Origin: Balaenoptera acutorostrata
Lineage: Eukaryota > Chordata > Mammalia > Artiodactyla > Balaenopteridae
Length of the DNA: 64,000 bases
NCBI RefSeq assembly: GCF_949987535.1
Contig: NC_080067.1
Coordinates: 79,323,985 to 79,387,984, forward strand
Direction: 5' to 3'
Shown: positions 41,162-53,612 of the stretch, piece by piece
Position numbering within the stretch: the first letter of the stretch is position 1
Layout of the letters: the number at the start of each line of letters is the position of its first letter
The notes under the pieces: generated by a model
The model's database searches: none
Told to the model about the DNA's origin: nothing
What the model saw: the letters and a program-made list of their open reading frames with translations, nothing else
Made by a program: the position numbers and the translations under genes

Positions 41162-41558
41162 TTTTGTTTGTTTGGTTTTTTGTTTGTTTTTAATAACATT
41201 TATTTTCACTAGTTTCCCAAACCATTGCTGGTCAGTGTTTCTACAAATTCTGTTTCTCTACAATTTAATTCATATGCACATAAATATATATAGGTCATTT
41301 TAAAACTTTCATATGTGGAAGAAGATTGGAAACATTTTTATAACAGTCCAGTTAACTCTGGATAATCAGAGGGCAAATATTTATCACTTAATTTATCTTT
41401 TTTTTTAACATCTTTATTGGAGTATAATTGCTTTATAGTGGTGTGTTAGTTTCTGCTTTATAACAAAGTGAATCAGCTATACATATCCATAGATCCCCGT
41501 ATCTCCTCCCTCTTGCATCTCCCTCCCACCCTCCCTATCCCACCCCTCTAGGTGGTCA
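41162..41558 (-). mobile_element. 5'-truncated L1 with probable 3' transduction, inside the mariner
   Basis: Flanked by the 12-bp direct repeat AATAAAGTTCTT (41150-41161 and 41559-41570). Reading the minus strand: L1 3' UTR (41558 to about 41407), a short poly(A) (nine T on + strand, 41398-41406), then about 207 bp not resembling L1 (41397-41191) that ends with an AATAAA (41204-41199), then a second A-rich tail (41190-41162). The nested order fits L1 readthrough into flanking DNA. Confidence 0.8.
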
Positions 41559-41639
41559 AATAAAGTTCTTGAAAATGAAAACTGTGTCTTTTATTTTTAC
41601 TTAAAAACCAAAGGCACTTTTTGACCAACCCAATACATC

Positions 41640-42960
41640 AGTAGCCTCTGGCACAGTGACAACTGAAAACACCCCAGCACTTCCCAAACTGTCCCCTAGG
41701 GGTCATTACTGTCCTCGTTGAGAACTGCTGATCCCCTAGAGAAAACCCTGGGCTTAGAAATTTACATGTTATTCATCCACTCTTCCCAATAAGGTTAGGA
41801 GGTAAGTATTATTATTCCCTCTCCTGAACTAAGAAAATCAAGCTCAGAGACGTTAAGCAATTTGTCCACTTTCACACAGCTAGTAATTGGGGAGCAGGCA
41901 AGATTGAACCCAAGTCTGCTTGTCTCCAAAGCCCATGTTTCCCTCTATGGGTTGCTTTGCAGGTGTTTAGTTTATCAAGGGTTGTGTCGTCACCAGGGCA
42001 TGGCCAGGTTTGTTTACAACAGAAAAGAATAAACCTTCTTTAGGGACTAAAGAAGGCAACTGTAGGAACCTGAGGCTGAGAGCAGCTGGGCGTCCCTGGG
42101 GAATCCCCACCTGAACTTCCCTGTACCCTCAGAGCCTGGGTGGGCACATGGAACCATGGCCCCAGGACCCCTTCCTCAGGTGGCAAGCCAAGTGGTCGTC
42201 TACCCCACACACCACAGACAGACCCCCAGAGACACCAGCAGGCCCAGATCGGGGAGGTGCCAGTGACGTGGTCTGTGTGGGTCCCTCCCACCCTCCACGC
42301 CTGTGTCCCAGATGAGCAGGGAGTGTTCCAGTATCCAGCTGGGATGCCATGCCCTTCACCCGGAATTAACTTGACCCCGAGTGAGGCTTCAAAGGACAGC
42401 TAAGTTTGGCAGGTGTACGTGGGAGCTGACAAAGTCAGGAAGGGGCCAAGACGGGAGTGAGCTCTCCTCAAGCCGGCCTGGTGGAGGAGGAGGGCTGAGG
42501 GGCGCTCGCTCCGTGTGCACCTACGCTCCTTGCTGGCAGAATCACGCTCAGCTTCTTCAGTGAGTTGGGTTCAGCTGCACCTGAGGTTGTGCAAAAACAT
42601 GCACAGCCTGACTGCATGAGTCCCAGATCCTCCAAGAAGCAGTCACCAAGGACTGGGATCAAACACCCAAGGTCTTTATTTGGGGAAGTGATTGTGTGAG
42701 AGAAAATAAGGAAGGAGCTGGAGGCGCTGGGAGAGCCTCCAGGCCTCGGTGCAAGTCTGAGCCTGAGTGAAGGAGAGAGGGAGAGAACGTGAAGTGGGGT
42801 GTCCTAAACTGCCTCCCGCCCCGCCACGGAGCAGTCTGTAGAAGTTTCGACAAAGCCGTCGGGGAATCCTGGAGCCTGTATCTCTCAGGAATGGGTTGAT
42901 ATCCCTGCCACAGTCAGTCACTGTCTGGGAGTTGGGGGCATTTCTGCTCTGACCCTAAGG
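41640..42960. other. Intergenic DNA with an antisense MIR
   Basis: MIR on the minus strand at about 41765-41940 (TAGGAGGTAAGTATTATTATT, CACACAGCTAGTAATTGG, TGAACCCAAGTCTGC). No gene recognised in the rest. Confidence 0.6.
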
Positions 42961-42966
42961 ACCCAC

Positions 42967-42992
42967 CACACACACACACACACACACACACA
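42967..42992 (+). repeat. (CA)n microsatellite
   Basis: Run of CA dinucleotides, about 13 units. Confidence 0.95.
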
Positions 42993-44085
42993 GGCGCACC
43001 CGCTGGGTTTTGTAGGCCCTTTCATCAATCCAGGGTCTTGGCTCTGCCAGATTTTCCTCCTCCTGGAGTTGGTGAGGAGACTTCAGCAGTGTGAAAGAGG
43101 AGGAGAAGATGAAGGAAAACGGCCCTCCATGTCCAGCCTCAGAAAAGCACATCCACAAAACCAGCAAACCTTTCTTTTGTCAGTGTTGACGGCCTTACCA
43201 CGTTGGTGCACTGCAGGTATCATGCTAAGAGCGTCTCTTATTTTGCCCCCTCCATCTTCCTAAAGAGCCCCTCCTAGGAAGAGTGCGGGTGGGGTGAGCA
43301 CGGTCGTCTGTCCTGCTGTTCATGGGTTAGTAGGAGAAACGTCTGGGAAGGTGTGACTTTGGTCAACCCCAGAGGCGGGGCAGCGTGCTCTGAGGGCTGT
43401 TCAGCAGGAGGGGGCGCCCACCGAGGGGGGCCATGCAGACGGGCAGCATGGCGGTGGGCAAACTGGAGTTGGGGAGCCTGGGGGGGTGATTAGGGAGGAG
43501 GGCCGTGCACGGCTCCAGGGAGCAGGTGAGAGGCGCCGGGGCCATGGTGCCGAGCAGGAAGTATGTTGATTTGTGACAGACTTGAAGGGGAGGGGAGAGT
43601 CAGCGCCGGATGGAACACCCCCGGGCCGCCGGCACTTCTCTCCTCTGGCTGAGGAGGAGAGCACTCTGGGACCCCACACGCAGCTCCGGCCTCAGCGAGG
43701 CCCACTGTGGTCTCTGCTTTCTCTCCAGGACAGCCTGGCCTTGGTCATTCCAGAGCAGCCCAGGGGCTGTGAGACCCCGAGCTGAGTCCTTGCTCCACCT
43801 GACTTCCTCCTGTCCTCCTCATGACCCCAGCATCTCTACCATCCTGTGCTCTCTGAGCCAAGTGAGTAATGCACAGAAACCTCCCCAGGAGGAACAAGAC
43901 CAGGCTGACCTCCGAAATGGAAACCAAGCCCAAAGGGGTGTGGTTTGCAACCTGGGCGGCCCCTTGTCATAGCTCATGGGTGCCAGGAGAGAGATCTGAG
44001 GAAGAGGAAGGAAGGTGAGAAGAGGGGCAGGCGGAGGGAGTGGGTGAGGAGGAATGGGAAGAGATTTCCCGCTGGATTGGGAGCT
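42993..44085. other. Unassigned intergenic DNA
   Basis: GC-rich stretch (43360-43720), with several 60-120-aa ORFs on both strands and no recognisable family or repeat. Confidence 0.5.
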
Positions 44086-44205
44086 CCATGAAGGCAGGAG
44101 CCAGGTTCGCCTCATGTCCCAGGGCCGGCAAGCAACTGGCATGTAGTAAGCACTCAATGAACGTTTGTTGATTGATTGATCGATCCATCAATTGATTGAT
44201 TTTGA
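44085..44205 (+). repeat. L2 3' end with a (TGAT)n-like tail
   Basis: CTGGCATGTAGTAAGCACTC, AATGAACGTTTGTTGATTG and an extended TTGATTGAT run are an L2 terminal repeat. Confidence 0.75.
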
Positions 44206-44257
44206 ACAAGTTCATCTAGAGGGGCTGTGCAAAGGATGGTGAAAATGTTTTGTTTTT

Positions 44258-44415
44258 TTTTAAATTAATTAATTTATTTTTGGCTGTGTTGGGTCTTCGT
44301 TGCTGTATGCTGGCTTTCTCTCGTTGCAGCAAGCCGGGGCTACTCTTCATTGCGGTGCTTGGGCTTCTCATTGCGGTGGCTTCTCTTGCGGTGGTCTCTT
44401 CTCTTTCACCTCTGG
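44258..44415 (-). mobile_element. CHR-2 SINE, 5'-truncated
   Basis: Only the 3' half: TTTTTGGCTGTGTTGGGTCTT, GCAGCAAGCCGGGGCTAC, ATTGCGGTGCTTGGGC and GCGGTGGCTTCTC on the + strand. The tRNA-like head is missing. Confidence 0.8.
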
Positions 44416-45600
44416 GTGAAAAAGGCAGGAGTCTTTTTGTAGAATAACTGTCCTTTAGAGAAGTCTAAGCAGGGGCATGGAGGGGATCTAGAGTGGGCAC
44501 TTCAGGGAGAGACCTTCAACTGATCCTGTGAGTCAGTCAGTCACCAATGTCCCATAGAGCATTCAAGGAGGAAAGAAGACAGGACGTGAAGGATGCTTCT
44601 CTGGGATGTGCTGTGTAGCCATTTCCTGCTGTGTCCTTGCCATGCACATATTCTTCAAAGAGGACACCTGCATGGTCCAATATGACAGCCACTAGACTTG
44701 AAATCTGGCTGGACCAAATTGAGATGTACGATAAGTATAAAGTACACCTGGATTTCAATGAGTGGTAGTATGAGAAAAAACATTAAGTATCTCATTAACA
44801 CTTTTTCATATTGATATGTTGAAATGAAACTATTTTGGATATAATTGGGTTAAATAAATTATATTGTTAAAATTAATTTCATCTCTTTTTACTTTTAATG
44901 TGGCTATTAGAAAATTTAAAATTATATGTGTGGCTTGCGTTATATTTCTCCCGGACAGCACCACCCTGCACACTGTTGCACATCTTGCTTTTTTTCCATG
45001 TTGTGGAAATTATTCCAGATCAGTACATATGGAGCTGTCTCATTCTTTCCAATGGCCTCACGGTATACAATTGTGTAAAGATATTATGATGAGGTTTCAA
45101 CATGATGCGTTCGTAGGAATTACAAAATCCCCAGGAATTCATTGCTGGGAGCTCTGAGTCTTTCGTTACACAATTTAAAGGCACAAAGGGAATTCCAAGT
45201 GGGACCTTGCAGGTTGCAGGCAGTGGGAGAACTTAGGGTCAGACGTATGGACCGGTGAGCCATCCACACAGAGAGACCCAGATGCCATTGAGGGGATGCG
45301 TCATACGCTGGAGAGAACTAAGACTCAGGTGTGGAGGAAAGCTCACAATTGGGAGACGAAGGAAGAGGAAGAGGAAACAGGAAGCAAGTAGACAAAGGAC
45401 TAGTCAGAGTGAGAGAAGAACCAGGATGGCCCAGGGTCACAGAGGTCAGAGAGTGAAAAGCATTTCCTAAAGGAGGAGGGAGTCAAGTGTAGGTGTGCAT
45501 CATAGGGACACAGGGCCTTTAACTTCTGCAAAGAGTCTTCAGGTTTGTGACTTAAAATCATTATGTGGTTAAAAAAAAATAAAAGCTATTTTCACACTGT
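44416..45600. other. Unassigned intergenic DNA
   Basis: 44820-45100 contains old antisense L1-like DNA (TTGCACATCTTGCTTTTTTCC, GGAGCTGTCTCATTC). Otherwise nothing recognised. Confidence 0.45.
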
Positions 45601-45609
45601 ACATATATT

Positions 45610-47065
45610 AGTCATTTAATATATATTATTGAGTCCCTTCTGTGTGCCAGGCCCTGTTCTGAGGTTGGGTTCAGAGGTAAATAAGATTCCTGCTCTCAGG
45701 GAGCTTATAGTTTAGTGTGGAAAAGAGATAATAAACAAGCAAGTAAATTTAAAAGACTACAGGTAGATGTAAGTGCTAAGAATGAAATGTGATATCTAGA
45801 GACTGGGGTAGGTGGTGGCATGGCGTCATCAAGGAAGGCCTCCCTGTGGAGGTGACACTGAGTGGAGATTGGAACAAGGAGAAGGGGTCAGCCACGTGAC
45901 CGCCTGAGCCAGAAGTAAATATGAGTGCAACCCAGTGTTCTAACTGCCATGGGGAGGCTTGTGAGGGGTCTAGTCCAGTTTGCAGGGTGGGCAAGAGATC
46001 AAGAGAAAAAGTGGTCACCAAGGTGAGTCTTGATTGATGAGCTCCTACTTGTCCAGGAGACAGCCTGGCTGGCTCAGGACAGAGCTCAGGCAGTTGGAGT
46101 GTAGATGCAAGATGAGGCAGAGGGCCAGGCAGGGCTTCTGTCCTGGAGGGATTTGTAAGCCATGATGAGAAATTTGAACTTTATCCTGAGGGCAGTGGGA
46201 AGGCATGGAAGGGTTGTAAGCAGGACAGAGACATGGTCAGCTCTGAAAATAAGGGTCCCTCCCACCACGATGTAGAGAATGGACAGAAGGGACAGAGCTG
46301 GAGGCAGGGTGAGAGTTCAGGGGATTGGGGGAGTCATCTGAGTGAGAGAGGAGGGTGTCCTGACCGGGGGTAGGGTCCAGGATGGGAGAAGGGTGGGGAG
46401 GAGAGATTTAGAGAGGGATAGAATCGACAAGACTTCAACCTTGCCTGACTGGATTATGAGGGAGAAAAAGATCAAAGAAGACATCCCGATTTTTGGTATG
46501 ACACACAGGATGAAGGCTGCTACTCAGTAGATAAACAAGACGGGCATAAGAGCAAGTGTGGGATGAACAAACGGCTGCATAGCTATACAATGGAATATCA
46601 TTCAGCCATAGAAAGAAATGAAGTACTGATACATGCTACAACATGGATGAACCTTGAAAATTTATGCTAAGTGAAAGAAGTCAGATACAGAAGACCACAT
46701 ATTGTTTGGTTCCGTTTATGTGAAATGTCCAGAGAATAGGCAAATCCATAGGGATGAGTGGTTGTTAGGGGCTGGGGGAGAGAGTAATGGGGAGTGACTC
46801 CTTAACGGGTACAGGGTTGTTTTGGGGGGCGGTGTGATAAAAATGTTTTGGAATTAGTGGTGATGGTTGCACAGCATGGTAAATATACTAAAACCACTGA
46901 ATTGTACACTTTAAAATGGTTAAGATGATGAGTTTTATGTTTATGTGAATTTTATCTCAATAAAAAAAGAAAAAGAGCAGGTTTGGGATGCAATGATTAG
47001 TTTGGGAGAGGTGAATTTGGAGTGTCTGAGACACATCTGGGGGAAATGCCCAGGAGGGAGTTGTG
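45610..47065 (+). repeat. L2-like element split by an L1 end
   Basis: Starts with TGTGCCAGGCCCTGTTCTGA and runs through GGGAGCTTATAGTTTAGTG, GGAAGGCCTCCCTGTGGAGG and GGTTGTAAGCAGGACAGAGAC. It seems to resume after 46980 with GGTGAATTTGGAGTGTCTGAG. The interruption at about 46560-46975 is a sense L1 3' end. Assignment to L2 is by remembered pattern and may be another old interspersed repeat. Confidence 0.55.
46560..46975 (+). mobile_element. L1 3' end (L1MA/L1MB-type)
   Basis: ACAATGGAATATCATTCAGCC, CAACATGGATGAACCTTG, AATTGTACACTTTAAAATGG and a tail of TCTCAATAAAAAAAGAAAAAG are a classic L1 3' end in sense orientation. Confidence 0.9.
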
Positions 47066-48280
47066 ACATTTGACTCATAAAAGAGGCCGCAGGTGGAGTT
47101 ATCAATACAAACAGAGCCACAGAGAAGCCACTTCAGCCTCAAGCTGTCCCTCTCCTTCTGGTCCATCTTATTTTGGGGGCCCCTGCTCACCGCCTTAGGT
47201 CTGTGACCATGGAGACAAAGGTCAGGCTACCCTTCGTGTTAATCATTAGTCTTCTTTGTGATGCATATTTCTTATTTTCACGTGAGCCCTAGTGCACACA
47301 CCGTATAACAATAAGAGCTACCAAGGCAGCCCCAGCCCACCACGACTTATACATTTTGTCACAGTGCGACCTCAGAGGCAATTCTATGGCACTACAGATT
47401 TCCCGGGGCAATGCTCAGAGTTACTCACTGGTTGGTTTCTCTGAGGTCAAATTAAACCCCAGGTCCACCTGAAAGTCTTCCCACACTCACTGTAATCGCA
47501 AGTGTTCTTTTGTTTTTACTTCTTTGATTCTTATGGACTGAGCTTCTTTTCTACATTTCACATCTCCATTTATAATTCTTTCCCCTCAGCAAGAGGTTTA
47601 TAGTCATTCAGTTACCACGTAATGCAAATATTTGATCTTTTCATGTGACTCTTCATTTTTTTTTGGTTGACTGGGTAAAAATCCTACCACTCATTTCTTC
47701 TCCCGACTCTTACATTTTTATCATCTCCAAAGAATTAATGGTTTCCTGTTTTCTCCTTATAATGTATCAGGTGTGTATCTATTGACAAATACCCTGCTAG
47801 GCTGTGAACTTCTTGAAGGACAGTGTCCGTCTGTGTCCTGTGTCCTAGGCACCCAGTTAGGGCCTGGCATAAGGGAGGGTCCCAACTTGGGGCTATGGAA
47901 TCACCCCCAAAATGCAAATGGGCTTTATGTAATGCCCAGGGCCATATGCACAGTTTTTGTCTTCCTTCTTCCTTCACCTTCCTGAGTCCACATAAAGGCC
48001 ATTTTTGTAACCATGGTTTGCCCACTTTTGTTTTCCTCCATAATCTTGTCTAACTGGCTCCTAAAGCATAATAGTGGTTATTCAGAGCTCAGAATGAGGG
48101 ATCCTTCTTAATGCTTGAATAGGGGAGAATCAAGAGACAGACATGGAAACCAGCTCAGGACTCAGAACCAAACAGACGTGACTTCAAATTCTCATTCTCC
48201 CTTGTGGTAGTGGAGTGGCCTTGGGTTGATTATTAAGATCACTGCTTTTTAAACTATTTGTGCTGAAGTATTAAGTTTAA
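47066..48280. other. Intergenic DNA with a small L2 fragment
   Basis: GACAGTGTCCGTCTGTGTCC through GGGCCTGGCATAAGGG at about 47795-47880 resembles an L2 3' segment. No gene recognised. Confidence 0.5.
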
Positions 48281-48289
48281 AGATTTTTA

Positions 48290-48900
48290 AATTCATCATA
48301 GATCAATATTTTTATACAATACAGTACTTTCTGCAAAAGGCAAAATTACAGCGTAATTGGTAAAAAGATCAGTGGTTGCTAAGGGGAAGGGGGAGGAGGA
48401 GGAGTTGAGTAGGTGAAGCACTGGGGTTTTTAGGGCAGTGAAACTGTGCTGTATGATATTGTAGTGGTGGATCTATGACACGACCCATGTGTAAAAGCCT
48501 GTAATACTTTACAGCACAAAGAGTGAACCTTAATGTGTGCGAATGAAAAAATATTAATTTAGGAGGTCAGGAATCCCAGGACAGAATGCAAAATGTGTCA
48601 AAACAATCTAACTGTATTACAAATGTATGAAACAATCTCACTAATAGAGGTGGAGGAAATGGTGCTGACATAAGTAACTGTGCAGATGAGTGGCCTATAT
48701 AAGACTAAAGGCAAAAGAAACTGTATATCAAATTGTTTCTCCTTTGGGTACAGGTTAACAATTCTGATGTACACTGGTATTGAGCAATTAAGCAAACGGT
48801 GATGGCAGCAATCAGGTACCTCCCTGTTAGAGTGGGAGGTTACAGGTAAGCAGGGGAGGAAGATAAAGTTATCTATGGAAATGGATTGGTGTTGGAGACA
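48290..48900 (+). mobile_element. Old L1 3' end
   Basis: AAAAAGATCAGTGGTTGCTAA, GGGCAGTGAAACTGTGCTG, TATGATATTGTAGTGGTGG and CAAAGAGTGAACCTTAATGT follow the order of an L1M 3' UTR. Confidence 0.75.
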
Positions 48901-49395
48901 TCAGCATGAACCGATGTTTAGCTTAATATAGATACAGATGATTTTATACAAAATATTTATATATATATGTGTGTATGTATGTGGGTTAGTATATACATAT
49001 ATTTTCTTGTTCTGTCAGCTTAGAGATGCTGTGGTAGCAATGGGCACAGCTAGCATCAAGGATCTTGGTTTCTAATGCCATTCTCCAATAAAAAGGAGCC
49101 TGGGCTCCTTGGAGAAATGACTAATTCTAGGATTCAGGCAAGAAATACAAAATATGAACTGGAGCATCTTGGTTTTTATTTTTTAATTTTTTAATTTTTT
49201 TTTTTTTATACAGCAGGTCCTTATTAGTCATCAATTTTATACACATCAGTGTATACATGTCAATCCCAATCGCCCAATTCATTACACCCCCACCCCCACC
49301 CCCCGGCCGCTTTTCCCCCTTGGTGTCCATACGTTTGTTCTCTACATCTGTGTCTCAATTCCTGCCCTGCAAACCGGTTCATCTGTACCATTTTT

Positions 49396-52300
49396 CTAGG
49401 TTCCACATATATGCGTTAATATACAATATTTGTTTTTGTCTTTCTGACTTACTTCACTCTGTATGACACTCTCTAGATCCATCCACGTCTCCACAAATGA
49501 CCCAATGTCGTTCCTTTTTATGGCTGAGTAATATTCAATTGTATATATGTACCACATCTTCTGTATCCATTCGTCTGTCGAAGGGCATTTAGGTTGCTTC
49601 CTGGCTATTGTAAATAGTGCTGCAATGAACATTGGGGTGCATGTGTCTTTTTGAATTATGGTTTCCTCTGGGTATATGCCCAGTAGTGGGATTGCTGGAT
49701 CATATGGTAATTCTATTTTTAGTTTTTTAAGGAACCTCCATACTGTTCTCCATAGTGGCTGTATCAGCTTACATTCCCACCAACAGTGCAATAGGGTTCT
49801 CTTTCCTCCACACCCTCTCCAGCATTTGTTGTTTGTAGATTTTCTGATGATGTCCATTCTAACTGGAGTGAGGTGATACCTCATTGTAGTTTTCATTTGC
49901 ATTTCTCTAATAATTAGTGATGTTGAGCAGCTTTTCATGTGCTTCTTGGCCATCTGTATGCCTTCTTTGGAGAAATGTCTATTTAGGTCTTCTGCCCATT
50001 TTTGGATTGGGTCGTTTGTTTCTTTGTTTTTAATAATGTGAGTTTTTTTTATTGTTTTTTTAATTATTATTTATTTATTTATTTATTTTTGGCTGTGTTG
50101 GGTCTTTGTTTCTGTGCAAGGGCTTTCTCCAGTTGCAGCAAGCGGGGGCCACTCTTCATCGCGGTGTGCGGGCCTCTCACTATCGTGGTCTCTCTTGTTG
50201 CGGACACAGGCTCCAGACACGCAGGCTCAGTAGTTGTGGCTCACGGGCCTAGTTGCTCCGAGGCATGTGGGATCTTCCCAGACCACGGCTCAAACCCATG
50301 TCCCCTGCATCGGCAGGCAGATTCTCAACCACTGCGCCACCAGGGAAGCCCGGGGTTGTTTGTTTTTTTAATATTGAGCTGCATGAGCTGTTTATATATT
50401 TTGGAGATTAATCCTTTGTCAGTTGCTTAGTTGGCAAATATTTTCTCCCATTGTGAGGATTGTCTTTTCGTCTTGTTTACGGTTTCCTTTACTGTGCAAA
50501 AGCTTTGAAGTTTCATTAGGTCCCATTTGTTTATTTTTGTTTCTATTTCCATTACTCTAGGAGGTGGATCAAAAAAGATCTTGCTGTGATTTATGTCAAA
50601 GAGTGTTCTTCCTATGTTTTCCTCTAAGAGTTTTATAGTGTCCAGTCTTACATTTAGGTCTCGAATCCATTTTGAGTTTATTTTTGTGTATGGTGTTAGG
50701 GAGTGTTCTCATTTCATTCTTTTACATGTAGCTGTCCAGTTTTCCCAGCACCACTTATTGAAGAGACTGTCTTTTCTCCATTATATATCCTTGCCTCCTT
50801 TGTCATAGATTAGTTGACCATAGGTGTGTGGGTTTACCTCTGGGCTTTCTATCTTGTTCCATTGATCTATGTTTCTGTTTTTGTGCCAGTACCATATTGT
50901 CTTGATTACTGTAGCTTTGTAGTATAGTCTGAAGTCAGGGAGCCTGATTCCTCCAGCTCTGTGTTTTTCCCTCAAGACTGCTTTGGCTATTCGGGGTCTT
51001 TTGTGTCTCCATACAAATTTTAAGATTTTTTGTTCTAGTTCTGTAAAAAATGCCATTGGTAATTTGGTAGGAATTACATTGAATCTGTAGATTGTTTTGG
51101 GTAGTATAGTCATTTTCACAATATTGATTCTTCCAATCCAAGAACATGGTATATCTCTCCATCTGTTGGTATCATCTTTAATTTCTTTCATCAGTGTCTT
51201 ATAGTTTTCTGCATACAGGTCTTTTGTCTCCCTAGGTAGGTTTATTCCTAGGTATTTTATTCTTTTTGTTGCAATGGTAAATGGGAGTGTTTCCTTAATT
51301 TCTCTTTCAGATTTTTCATCATTACTGTATAGGAATGCAAGAGATTTCTGTGCATTAATTTTGTATCCTGCAACTTTACCAAATTCATTGATTAGCTCTA
51401 GTAGTTTTCTGGTGGCATCTTTAGGATTCTCTATGTATAGTATCATGTCATCTGCAAACAGTGACAGTTTTACTTCTTCTTTTCCAATTTGTATTCCTTT
51501 TATTTCTTTTTCTTCTCTGATTGCCATGGCTAGGACTTCCAAAACTATGTTGAATAATAGTGGTGAGAGTGGACATCCTTGTCTTGTTCCTGGTCTTAGA
51601 GGAAATGCTTTCAGTTTTTCACCATTGAGAATGATGTTTGCTGTGGGTTTGTTGTATATGGCCTTTATTATGTTGAGGTAGGTTCCCTCTATGCCCATTT
51701 TCTGGAGAGTTTTTATCATAAACGGGGTGTTGAATTTTGTCAAAAGCTTTTTCTGCGTCTATTGAGATGATCATATGATTTTTATTCTTCAATTTGTTAA
51801 TATGATGTATCACATTGATTGATTTGCGTATGTTGAAGAATCCTTGCATCCCTGGGATAAATCCCACTTGATCATGGTGTATGGTCCTTTTAATGTGTTG
51901 TTGGATTCTGTTTGCTAGTATTTTGTTGAGGATTTTTGCATCTTTATTCATCAGTGTTATTGGTCTGTAATTTTCTTTTTTTTGTAGTATCTTTGTCTGG
52001 TTTTGGTATCAGGGTGATGGTGGCCTCATAGAATGAATTTGGGAATGTTCCTTCCTCTGCAATTTTTTGGAAGAGTTTGAGAAGGATGGGTGTTAGCTCC
52101 TCTCTAAATGTTTGATAGAATTCACCTGTGAAGCCATCTGGTGCTGGACTTTTGTTTGTTGGAAGATTTTTAATCACAGTTTCAATTTCATTACTTGTGA
52201 TTGGTCTGTTCATATTTTCTATTTCTTCCTGGTTCAGTCTTGGAAAGTTATACCTTTCTAAGAATTTGTCCATTTCTTCCAGGTTGTCCATTTTATTGGC

Positions 52301-53554
52301 ATAGAGTTGCTTGTAGTAGTCTCTTAGGATGCTTTGTATTTCTGCGGTGTCTGTTGTAACTTCTCCTTTTTCATTTCTAATTTTATTGGTTTGAGTCCTC
52401 TCCCTCTTTTTCTTGATGAGTCTCGCTAGTGGTTTATCAATTTTGTTTATCTTCTCAAAGAACCTGCTTTTAGTTTTATTGATCTTTGCTATTGTTTTCT
52501 TTGTTTCTATTGCATTTATTTCTGCTCTGATATTTATGGTTTCTTTCCTTCTGCTGACTTTGGGTTTTGTTTGTTCTTCTTTCTCTAGTTCCTTTAGGTG
52601 TAAGGTTAGATTGTTTATTTGAGATTTTTCTTGTTTCTTGAGGTAGGCTTGTATAGCTATAAACTTCCCTCTTAGAACTGCTTTTGCTGCATCCCATAGG
52701 TTTTGGATCATCGTGTTTTCATTGTCATTTGTCTCTAGGTATTTTTTGATTTCCTCTTTGATTTCTTCAGTGATCTCTTGGTTATTTAGTAACGTATTGT
52801 TTAGCCTCCATGTGTTTGTGTTTTTTACGTTTTTTTCCTTGTGATTCATTTCTAATCTCATAGCGTTGTGGTCAGAAAAGAGGCTTGATATGATTTCAAT
52901 TTTCTTAAATTTACTGAGCCTTGATTTGTGACCCAGGATGTGATCTATCCTGGAGAATGTTCTGTGCGCACTTGAGAAGAAAGTGTAATCTGCTGTTTTT
53001 GGATGGAATCTCCTATAAATATCAATTAAATCTATCTGGTCTATTGTGTCTTTCAAAGCTTCTGTTTCCTTATTTATTATCATTTTGGATGATCTGTCCA
53101 TTGGTGTAAGTGAGGTGTTAAAGTCCCCTACTATGATTGTGTTACTGTCGATTTCCTCTTTTATAGCTGTTAGCAGTTGCCTTATGTATTGAGGTGCTCC
53201 TATGTTGGGTGCATATATATTTATAATTGTTATATCTTCTTCTTGGATTGATCCCTTGATCATTATGTAGTGTCCTTCCTTGTGTCTTGTAACAGTCTTT
53301 AATTTAAAGTCTATTTTATCTGATATGAGTATTGCTGCTCTGGCTTTCTTTTGATTTCCGTTTGCATGGAATATCTTTTCCCATCCCCTCACTTTCAGTC
53401 TGTATGTGTCCCTAGGTCTGAAGTGGGTCTCTTGAAGACAGCATATACATGGGTCTTGTTTTTGTATCCATTCAGCAAGCCTGTGTCTTTTGGTTGGAGC
53501 ATTTAATCCATTCACGTTTAAGGTAATTATCGATATGTATGTCCCTATGACCAT
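49396..53554 (-). pseudogene. L1 ORF2 (endonuclease and reverse transcriptase), several frame breaks
   Basis: 53554-51944 is one open frame of 536 codons with the APE-type endonuclease motifs [22 protein letters not shown] and SDHNA, then the Z region to the RT start ([10 protein letters not shown]). Frames change near 51960 and 51725; 51743-50781 includes the RT active site FADDMILY at about 51467-51456 (L1 RT commonly has FADD). The CHR-2 SINE lies in the C-terminal part, and the final 185 codons (49953-49396) include the cysteine-rich segment [18 protein letters not shown]. The normal family length is about 1275 aa. Confidence 0.92.
50050..50352 (-). mobile_element. CHR-2 SINE nested in the L1
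   Basis: On the minus strand: GGGCTTCCCTGGTGGCGCAG, GGTTTGAGCCGTGG (mutated B box), CHR-2 body and an A/AAAT tail (TTATTTATTTATTTATTTTT on +). Similar GTTTGTTT-containing sequence on both sides probably represents its target duplication. It postdates the L1. Confidence 0.9.
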
Positions 53555-53612
53555 TTTCTTAAGTGTTTTGGGTTCGTTTTTGTAGGTCCTTTTTTTCTCT
53601 TGTGTTTCCCAC

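Larger units (their letters stand above)
39952..41635 (+). mobile_element. Mariner (Mariner1_BT-like) with TA duplications, split near its 3' end by an L1
   Basis: Left terminus TTGGGTGAGCCAAAGG-type and right terminus CTTTTTGACCAACCCAATA are imperfect inverted repeats bounded by TA (39952-39953 and 41634-41635). Removing the 397-bp L1 plus one copy of its 12-bp duplication leaves about 1.27 kb, the normal mariner length. It encodes a transposase remnant. Such mariners are shared by ruminants and whales. Confidence 0.92.

Noticed and set aside
43395..43425. CTCF-like CAGCAGGAGGGGGCGC motif
   Set aside because: Spacing does not match the CTCF core; one or two extra bases break the consensus.
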